Positions 1 through 5,991 of a DNA stretch of 10,278 nt are shown here, in pieces; the first letter of the stretch is position 1, and the number at the start of each line of letters is the position of its first letter. Below the pieces are notes generated by a model, which was not told the DNA's origin, searched no databases, and was given only the letters and a program-made list of their open reading frames with translations. Location: NCBI GenBank assembly GCA_021779795.1, contig JAJXZZ010000076.1, positions 1-10,278 of the forward strand. The letters are read 5' to 3'. The position numbers and the translations under genes are program-made. The stretch is from Acidobacteriota bacterium. Lineage in GTDB: Bacteria > Acidobacteriota > Vicinamibacteria > Vicinamibacterales > Fen-181.

Positions 1-78
1 GCCTCGGGCGGGGTCGCACGTGACCCGGCCTGAAGCCCGGGGCCTGCAGCCTGACGCCCGCAGTTGACGCCTGCTTCG
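1..78. repeat. Intergenic stretch with degenerate 7-bp-periodic repeat
   Basis: This is the intergenic end downstream of the permease gene. From base 28 to 75 the sequence can be cut into consecutive 7-base units that mostly start GCC: gcctgaa, gcccggg, gcctgca, gcctgac, gcccgca, a 6-base gttgac, then gcctgct. The consensus is about GCCTGMN. Just before it, gggtc (11-15) and gaccc (22-26) can pair around a 6-base loop that contains most of a CACGTG. I see no open reading frame of substance here. The hairpin lies over 50 bp past the permease stop and has no T-run, so calling it a terminator would be weak. The heptamer periodicity is visible but short and imperfect. Confidence 0.4.
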
Positions 79-2598
79 TCACTCCTCGCGCAGCGCCACC
101 ACCGGGTCGGTCCGCGTCGCGCTCCGCGCCGGCAGGTAGCCGGCCAGCCCGGCCACCGCCGCCAGCAGCGCGGCCGCCGCCAGCAGCGCGGCCGGGTCGG
201 TGGCGCTCACGCCGAACAGGAGCGCCTCCATGAGGCGCGTCAGCGCCAGCGCGCAGAGGATGCCGACGCCGACCCCGGCGATCGCCGTGCCCGCCTCGCC
301 GCGCAGGACCAGGCGCAGCACCTGCGCCGGCGTCGCACCCATCGCCATCCGGACGCCGATCTCGCGCGTGCGCTGCGCCACCCCGTACGAGGCGACGCCG
401 TAGGTGCCGGCGACGGCCAGCAGCAGCGCCGTCAGCGCGAAGAACCCGATCAGGACCAGGTTGAACCGCCGCGAGCCGAGCGTCTCGGTGTACATCCCGC
501 CGAGCGACCTGAACCGCGGCGGCGCCTCGGGGGCTTCCTCGCGCAGGATCGCGCGCGCCGCGGTCAGCGTGGCGGGCGAATCGTTCGTGGAGTGGATCAG
601 CACCTTGAACGCCGACCGCGGCCGCTGCAGCAGGTCCACGTACACGGTGGGCCGCGCCGGCGCCTCGGGTCCCTGCTCGTGCGTGTCGGCCACGATCCCG
701 ACGACGGTCAGCAGGTGCAGGTCGCCGTCCATGTTGCCGAACTGGATCGTCCGCCCGATCGGGTCCTGGTTCGGCCACCGCGACCGCGCCAGCGACTCGC
801 TGATGACGGCGACGTGCGGCGCGTCCAGCCCGTCGCGCGCGCCGAACGCCCGCCCCCGCAGCACGCGGATGCCGAGCGCCTCGAAGTAGCCGGGCGTGAC
901 GGCGGCAAAGTCGGCCGTGCCGCGCCGCCAGGCCTGCTTGCTCAACTCGCCCCACTCCTCGAAGTTCTTCGGGTTCTCCCGCGCGTTGGCGAGCAGGAAC
1001 ATGCCGTCCGGCAGGCCGCCGTCGAGCGGGACGGCGCTTGCCGCCGCCACCCGGTCCACGCCCGGCAGCGCGCCGACTCGCTCGAGCAGCCGCCCGACCA
1101 GCTGCGACTCGCGCGCCCGCGCCGCCGCTTCGGCCGCGTCGCCCGCGTCCTGCCCTTCGACGGCGGGCGGCTCGACGTCCATCACCAGCACGTGATCGGT
1201 CCTGAACCCGGGATCGACCGAGAGCACCGCCAGCAGGCTGCGGCCGAGGAGCGCGGCGCCCGAGAGCAGCACCATCGTCACGGCCAGCTGCGCCGCGACG
1301 ATGATCCGGCTGGCGCGCCGGTGCATGCGTCCGCCCGCGCTCCCCCGCCCGCCCTCGCCGAGGGCGCCCGACAGGCCGCCCGTCCGGTCCGCGGAGGCCG
1401 TGCGGACGGCGGTGATGATCCCAAGGCCGACCGCGATCGCCAGGGCGAAGCCGGCGGCCAGCGCCAGCACCGGCCAGCGGACGGCGATCTCGTCGAGGCG
1501 CGGAAGCTCGGCCGGAGCCAGCGCCACCAGCCCGCGCACGGCCGCCACGGCCGCCAGGACCCCCACCGCCGCGCTCGAGGCCGAGAGCAGCAGCGCCTCG
1601 GCGATGAACTGGCGCACGAGCCGGCCCTGCCCGGCGCCGAGCGCGCGGCGGATGGCCAGCTCGCGTCCGCGTCTCGACGCCCGCGCCAGCAGGAAGTGCG
1701 CCACGTTCGCGCACGCGACCAGCAGGAGGAAGCCGACCGCCGCGAGCAGGATGTACAGCGGCGAGCGCACCCGGCCGGTCAGCGCCGCCTGGAGCGGCTC
1801 CGCGCTCGCGCCGCGGAGCAGGTAGTCGCTCTGCTCGGTCGAGGCCTGCGCGATCCGCTTCGCGATCGTGTCGAGGTCGGCGCCGGCGGCCTCGGCGGTC
1901 GCCCCGGGGCGCAGGCGCCCGATGGCCCAGTAGTTGTGCGACGTGCGGCTCGGGTTCTCGGGGTCCAGCTCGGCGGGCACCCAGAGGTCCGTCTTCGCGG
2001 GGAAGTCGAATCCCGCCGGCATGATGCCGACCACGGCGTAGTCGCGGCCTTCGAAGCGCAGGTGCGCGCCGGCCAGCCGCGGCGCCGCGTGCGCGGGATC
2101 GGCCGGGCCGAAATGCTCCTCCCAGAAGCGATGGCTGACGATGGCCGCCGGCTGCGCGCCCTGCCGCGCGTCGGCCGCCGCCAGGCCGCGCCCGACGGCC
2201 GGCCCGACGCCGAGCACGGTGAAGAAGTCGCGCGACACCAGCGCCACGCGCGCCCGCTGCGGCTCGGCCGTGCCGGTGACCGCCTCGATGACGCTGGTGT
2301 ACTTGGCCATGGCCGTGAAGCTGTGGTTCTGGTCGCGGAAGTCGTCGAAGTTCGGGTCGGCCAGCCTGGCATGCTGCCCGCCGGGCATCGCCTCCGACAC
2401 CGCCATCAGCCGGTCCGGCTGCGGGTAGGGCAGCGGCTGCAGCAGCACGCCGTACACGACGCTGAAGATCGCCGTCGCGGCGCCGAGCCCAAGCGCCAGC
2501 GTGAGCACCGCGAGCGCGCTGAAGCGCGGCTGCTTGAGCAGCCCGCGCCAGGCGTACCGGAAATCCTGCGTCCACGCCTCCAGAAATCCGCTCTTCAT
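79..2598 (-). CDS. ADOP-type orphan ABC transporter permease (MacB/FtsX-like)
   Basis: This is a large inner-membrane permease of the MacB/FtsX class, 839 aa from the chosen start. Visible order: a short cytoplasmic head (WTQDFRYAWRGLLKQP), transmembrane helix 1 (about residues 27-52), a periplasmic MacB core, and a first FtsX block of three helices from about residue 280, with the cytoplasmic motif RGRELAIRRALGAG. A second half repeats this plan: helix near residue 432, second periplasmic core, and a last FtsX block from about residue 709 containing TREIGVRMAMGATPAQVL. It ends DPVVALREE, typical of the family. No ATPase or membrane-fusion gene is next to it, which fits the acidobacterial duplicated orphan permease (ADOP) group; substrates are generally unknown. 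I chose the ATG at 2598 because caggaga lies just upstream as a Shine-Dalgarno site. An in-frame GTG at 2622 would add eight residues (MTVLEQET) but places that site inside the gene. Family call is firm; transported substrate is not inferable. Confidence 0.93.
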   Translation of the reverse strand: MKSGFLEAWTQDFRYAWRGLLKQPRFSALAVLTLALGLGAATAIFSVVYGVLLQPLPYPQPDRLMAVSEAMPGGQHARLADPNFDDFRDQNHSFTAMAKYTSVIEAVTGTAEPQRARVALVSRDFFTVLGVGPAVGRGLAAADARQGAQPAAIVSHRFWEEHFGPADPAHAAPRLAGAHLRFEGRDYAVVGIMPAGFDFPAKTDLWVPAELDPENPSRTSHNYWAIGRLRPGATAEAAGADLDTIAKRIAQASTEQSDYLLRGASAEPLQAALTGRVRSPLYILLAAVGFLLLVACANVAHFLLARASRRGRELAIRRALGAGQGRLVRQFIAEALLLSASSAAVGVLAAVAAVRGLVALAPAELPRLDEIAVRWPVLALAAGFALAIAVGLGIITAVRTASADRTGGLSGALGEGGRGSAGGRMHRRASRIIVAAQLAVTMVLLSGAALLGRSLLAVLSVDPGFRTDHVLVMDVEPPAVEGQDAGDAAEAAARARESQLVGRLLERVGALPGVDRVAAASAVPLDGGLPDGMFLLANARENPKNFEEWGELSKQAWRRGTADFAAVTPGYFEALGIRVLRGRAFGARDGLDAPHVAVISESLARSRWPNQDPIGRTIQFGNMDGDLHLLTVVGIVADTHEQGPEAPARPTVYVDLLQRPRSAFKVLIHSTNDSPATLTAARAILREEAPEAPPRFRSLGGMYTETLGSRRFNLVLIGFFALTALLLAVAGTYGVASYGVAQRTREIGVRMAMGATPAQVLRLVLRGEAGTAIAGVGVGILCALALTRLMEALLFGVSATDPAALLAAAALLAAVAGLAGYLPARSATRTDPVVALREE

Positions 2599-2609
2599 GG
2601 TCTCCTGCT
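2588..2609 (-). promoter_or_regulatory. Ribosome binding site deciding the permease start
   Basis: Read on the minus strand, the sequence is gagcaggagaccATG. The purine stretch caggaga sits about 3-5 bases before the ATG whose first base is 2598. It supports the ATG over the in-frame GTG at 2622. Confidence 0.5.
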
Positions 2610-2752
2610 CCAGAACCGTCACGGCACGAGGGTCGATTGCGGGAGTGGGTTGCGCGAGGCGGCGCGCTGCCCGGGCGGGCGCGGCCCCTATTGCCGGTTA
2701 GACGGGAGGAGGCGACCCGAGGTTCGCAACGGGCGGATCAGCCGGGGCGCCA
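2599..2752. other. Spacer between multi-HTH gene and permease
   Basis: This is about 154 bp between the stop of the multi-HTH gene and the permease start, both on the minus strand. I see no convincing -35/-10 pair for the permease. A GC-only imperfect inverted repeat lies around 2664-2683 (cgcgctgccc facing gggcgggcgcg, one bulge), but no T-run follows it. Whether the permease is co-transcribed with the upstream gene or has its own promoter cannot be settled from the sequence. Confidence 0.3.
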
Positions 2753-4342
2753 TCAACCGTGACACAGCAGATCCCAGCGGTCCTTGAACCGGAGGAGATT
2801 GGGGCCCCGCCGGAACGAAGGCCCGGGCGCCTGCCAGTCGGTCCTGATCTCGACAACCCGGGGCAGGCGCCGGACGACACTGCGCGGCAGGATGAGGGCG
2901 TGGCCGTCCGGCGCGGCGAGCAGGTACCGATCGGCCGCGCGAGTCATCGTCCATTTCCAGTAGCCCGCCCCGCGCTGGGCCATATGTGGTTGGGCACACC
3001 GGTGGATCAGCACGCGGAACCCGTTCACCCGGCACGCCGACCGGCCGTAGGCCTCGACGGGGCTGGCCTCTGCCTCGATGCGGTCGAGCAGGTCGGGCGA
3101 GATCTGCGCCGCGAGCCGCGTGCGCCGGGCCTCGGCACGACGCCGGGCGTTCATCTCGCCTCTCACGGCGACCCACCGCGCGTGCAGTCCCAGGCTCCGC
3201 AACATCTGTCCGGCCCGAACCTTGGACGTGCCGAATCGATCGGCAATCGCCTGGAGGCTCTCGCCGCCGGCCGCCAGTCGCTCGAGCTCGCCGCGTCGGG
3301 CGTCCACGATGCTGCCCGGCCGCGGAGGCGCCGGGGCCGACCGCTTCAGGGGCGGGAGCTGCGACCGCAGGCGGCACAGGTGATCGAGGCTGACGTCCAG
3401 AGCCTGCGCGAGGCGCGCGAGCGTCCGGCCCGAGGGATGCGCTTTGTTGCCTTCGATGTAGCACACGCGGGCCGCGTTGACCCCCGCGCGTCGGGCGAGG
3501 TCCCGCTGTGTCCAGCGTCGCGCCGCCCGGTGCCGCGCCAGATAGCCGCCGAGCGTGTGCGCCGGCGCGGCCGAACTCACCGGGATGGCGGGCCGCACGG
3601 CCTCGAGCTCGGCGATGTCGAGCCCGAGCGCCCTGGCGAGCCGCGCGAGCTGCCCATCCATGCGCCGGCTCAACAGGTTGATCGCGCCCTTCTCGATCGC
3701 CAGCACGTGTGGCTGGCCGACCCCGATGCGCCGGGCGAGCGCCAGCGCGCTCAGCCCGAGTTCCTTCCTTCGGCGTTGAATGAGCGCGCCGAGGGCGCTG
3801 CCCGGCGGCGAGGCGGACGGCGTGGTGAACGGCCCCAGTACCGAGGGCTTCAGGTGCAGCGCCTTGGACAGCCGGGCCGCCATCCCGTACGTGACGCTGC
3901 GGTTCAGGCGCTCGATGAGGCCCACGCGCGTGTCGTCGATTCCCGCCCGCCGCGCGAGTTCCTTCCGCGACATCTTCAGGGCTTCGCGCCGCGACCGGAT
4001 CAGTTTCGCCAGGGGCGTGAGCGGCGGCAGCAGCAGCGGCGGCGGCGGCATCAGGCGCTTGAGGCGGGCCGGCCGCACGTGCAGAATCAGGGCCACGCGT
4101 CCCAGGTGGGGCTCTCGCAGCCGCTGCATGCGGCCCAGTTCGAGTCCGCTCACTCGGGCCTGGCTCCACGTCGAACCGAGCAGGCGGGCAAACGCTCGCT
4201 GGCTCAGTCCGCGCGCCAGCCGGCGCGTACGGATGAAGTTGCCGAGCTTGGACGCGCTCGGGACCATCCCGGTTCCCGGTGGGGAGCCCGGCGTGCGCGA
4301 GACGAATCGACGCCGTCTGAACGAAGGAAAGGCACGCTTCAC
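2753..4342 (-). CDS. Multi-HTH protein: four tandem XRE domains, a fifth HTH and a C-terminal domain
   Basis: A 529-aa basic, probably DNA-binding cytoplasmic protein. Four XRE/Cro-like HTH units follow one another: about 33-92 (LGNFIRTRRLARGLSQRAFA), 110-168 (MSRKELARRAGIDDTRVGLI), 184-244 (LSALALARRIGVGQPHVLAI) and 264-322 (WTQRDLARRAGVNAARVCYI). Each keeps the 'IRxRR...LSxxxLARRxGV' framework, but the recognition helices differ. Proline-rich linkers separate them (98-109, 171-180, 251-260, 329-342). A fifth, non-XRE HTH lies at about 351-385 (ESLQAIADRFGTSKVRAGQM), of the resolvase/sigma-like kind. Residues about 430-529 form a separate domain with YWKWTMTRAADRYLLA and ALILP, ending RWDLL; it recalls small restriction-fold domains, but I cannot assign it. 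The start given is a GTG with gaggg about 8 bases upstream. The ATG at 4267 (504 aa, MVPSASKLGNF) just precedes the first HTH and is a good alternative. The reading frame is supported by the repeated HTH pattern, which longer overlapping frames lack. Target and function are unknown. Confidence 0.85.
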   Translation of the reverse strand: MKRAFPSFRRRRFVSRTPGSPPGTGMVPSASKLGNFIRTRRLARGLSQRAFARLLGSTWSQARVSGLELGRMQRLREPHLGRVALILHVRPARLKRLMPPPPLLLPPLTPLAKLIRSRREALKMSRKELARRAGIDDTRVGLIERLNRSVTYGMAARLSKALHLKPSVLGPFTTPSASPPGSALGALIQRRRKELGLSALALARRIGVGQPHVLAIEKGAINLLSRRMDGQLARLARALGLDIAELEAVRPAIPVSSAAPAHTLGGYLARHRAARRWTQRDLARRAGVNAARVCYIEGNKAHPSGRTLARLAQALDVSLDHLCRLRSQLPPLKRSAPAPPRPGSIVDARRGELERLAAGGESLQAIADRFGTSKVRAGQMLRSLGLHARWVAVRGEMNARRRAEARRTRLAAQISPDLLDRIEAEASPVEAYGRSACRVNGFRVLIHRCAQPHMAQRGAGYWKWTMTRAADRYLLAAPDGHALILPRSVVRRLPRVVEIRTDWQAPGPSFRRGPNLLRFKDRWDLLCHG

Positions 4343-4632
4343 ACCGTCGGGCCCTCGTCACTGCCAGCTCATGATCCCTCGAGCCGCCGCAGCAGGTCGT
4401 CGGTCACGCGGGTGCCTGCCGCCGACGAGCTTGTTGCGTGCAGCATACTCGTGGACACGCCCAGGAACAATCGTCGCCACCCTTCGCAACGCCTCCGCGA
4501 AACCGGATCGAGCCCGGATTCGCGACGAACGCTGGATTTCGGGGTTCGCGGCGGCGTGCCCCCGGCAGGTCGGCCGGGGAATGGGCGGCCTTACAATGGT
4601 GCAGCCTGCGCGCCTATGCGCCGGGTTCCCCG
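4343..4632. other. Divergent spacer with a possible broken small ORF
   Basis: This 290-bp spacer separates the divergently read multi-HTH and radical SAM genes. On the plus strand, tacaat at 4592-4597 is a fair -10 element about 36 bp before the radical SAM start, but no good -35 stands 16-18 bp upstream. A six-codon frame, MRRVPR, starts with ATG at 4616; its TGA (4634-4636) overlaps the radical SAM ATG at 4633. On the minus strand, two frames read like pieces of one small helical protein: one contains EALRRVATIVPGRVHEYAAR, the other ends TRVTDDLLRRLEGS with a stop at 4369-4371. They would join after one frame change near 4411-4426. No start codon with a ribosome site is obvious for it. Confidence 0.3.
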
Positions 4633-5973
4633 ATGACCATGCTGCGTCGATCCAGAGCTGTCGGTGCGTTCGCGGACGCGGTCATGCGCCTGCCGGACCG
4701 GCTGGTCCTTCCCGCGGTGGATCGCCTCGTCCGAGGCGGCATCGACATGCCGGCCGGCCAGGCGTTCGTCGTCAACCTGTTCTCGGCGCTGAAGGCCGGC
4801 TGGCCCCGCTTCCACCCGCGCGTCCGCCGCCGCTTCGCCGCCAACCTCTTCGGCAACCTGATGCTGCTGAGCGGCGGCAAGCACGCCCGAGCGGCCGCGC
4901 GCCTGGGCGACTGGCCGGCCGTCATGGTCGTCAGCCCGACGACGAGGTGCAACCTGGCGTGCGAGGGGTGCTACAGCGCGGGCGGCGGCCAGTCGGACGC
5001 GATCACGACCGGGCGGTTCGACCGCCTGCTGTCGGAGTGCGAGGCGCTCGGCATCTACTTCGTCGTCGTCAGCGGCGGCGAGCCGTTCCTGCGCGCGGAC
5101 CTGCTCGACCTGTTCGCGCGGCACCCGGACATCGAGTTCCTGGTCTTCACCAACGGCACGCTCATCGCGCGGCGCCACCTCGCGCCGGCGCTGGCCTGGC
5201 TCGGCAACGTGATCCCGTGCATCAGCGTCGAGGGGTTCGAGGAGCAGACCGACCGGCGGCGCGGCGCCGGCGTGCACGCCGAAGTGGCGGCCGCGATGGC
5301 GGCGCTCCGGGACGAAGGCGTCATCTTCGGCTTCTCGGCCACGCCGATGCGGCACAACAACGACCTGCTCGTGAGCGACGCGTTCGTCGATCACTGCGTC
5401 CGCGCCGGCTGCTTCGCCGGGTTCTACTTCGGCTACGTGCCGGTCGGCCGGGACCCGAACCTGTCGCTGATGCCGACGCCGGAGCAGCGGCTCGCCCGGC
5501 TGAGGCGCATCCGCGAGATCCGGCGGTCGGGCCGGCTGATCGTGAGCGACTTCTGGTGCGACGGCGAGATCTCGGGCGGCTGCCTGTCGGCCGGCCGGGT
5601 GTACTTCCACGTCAACGCGGCGGGCGGCGTCGAGCCGTGCGTGTTCCACCAGTTCTCGGCCGACAGCATCCTCGATCGGCCGCTCGCCGATGCGCTCGAC
5701 AGCGCGTACTTCCGCCACCTTCGCGCGTCGCTCGCCTCGTTCGACAACCCGCTCCGCCCGTGCCCGGTCATCGACCGGCCGGAGGTCATGCGGGAGGCGG
5801 TGGCGCGCTTCGGGCCGAAGCCGTCGCAGCCCGGCGGCGAGCGGCTGCTGGGCGGCCCGCTGGCCGAGGGGCTCGACCGCTACGCGGCCGAGGTGCAGGC
5901 GCTGATGGATGCCGAGTTCGAGCCGCGGCGCGCGGCGTTCCGGTGGTCGCGCTGGCAGCGGCCGGACGGATAG
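4633..5973 (+). CDS. Radical SAM enzyme with C-terminal SPASM-like cysteines
   Basis: A 446-aa radical S-adenosylmethionine enzyme, expected to be cytosolic and oxygen-sensitive. The cluster motif is C106-x3-C110-x2-C113 (TTRCNLACEGCYS), which binds the [4Fe-4S] cluster that cleaves SAM; SGGEP at 147-151 is the usual SAM-binding GGE motif, and FTNGT follows at 172-176. The region after the barrel carries further cysteines in conserved-looking settings: C309 (FWCDG), C317 (GGCLSAGR), C336 (EPCVFH) and C377 (RPCPVID). They could bind an auxiliary cluster, as in SPASM/twitch proteins. An N-terminal helical extension of about 95 residues precedes the barrel. I chose the ATG at 4633. It lacks a clear Shine-Dalgarno site; the longer in-frame start at 4438 adds 65 low-complexity, Arg-rich residues unlike a conserved domain. 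The substrate is unknown, and no obvious precursor peptide gene lies beside it. The gene stands alone and converges on the decarboxylase gene. Confidence 0.9.
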   Translation: MTMLRRSRAVGAFADAVMRLPDRLVLPAVDRLVRGGIDMPAGQAFVVNLFSALKAGWPRFHPRVRRRFAANLFGNLMLLSGGKHARAAARLGDWPAVMVVSPTTRCNLACEGCYSAGGGQSDAITTGRFDRLLSECEALGIYFVVVSGGEPFLRADLLDLFARHPDIEFLVFTNGTLIARRHLAPALAWLGNVIPCISVEGFEEQTDRRRGAGVHAEVAAAMAALRDEGVIFGFSATPMRHNNDLLVSDAFVDHCVRAGCFAGFYFGYVPVGRDPNLSLMPTPEQRLARLRRIREIRRSGRLIVSDFWCDGEISGGCLSAGRVYFHVNAAGGVEPCVFHQFSADSILDRPLADALDSAYFRHLRASLASFDNPLRPCPVIDRPEVMREAVARFGPKPSQPGGERLLGGPLAEGLDRYAAEVQALMDAEFEPRRAAFRWSRWQRPDG

Positions 5974-5991
5974 GCGCGGGCGCCCGGGTCG

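Noticed and set aside
64..2787. Long plus-strand open frame (907 codons) opposite the permease
   Set aside because: The product is almost entirely Arg/Gln/Ala/Pro-rich low complexity without domains; it is the antisense shadow of the permease in GC-rich DNA.
4438..4632. 65-residue N-terminal extension of the radical SAM enzyme
   Set aside because: The added residues are low complexity and the stretch includes the likely promoter; the ATG at 4633 is preferred, though this is not proven.
2759..4636. Plus-strand open frame (625 codons) and minus-strand frame 2688-4361 (557 codons) over the multi-HTH gene
   Set aside because: Both are longer than the gene chosen, but neither shows any domain or repeat pattern. 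The chosen minus frame contains four recognisable XRE units.
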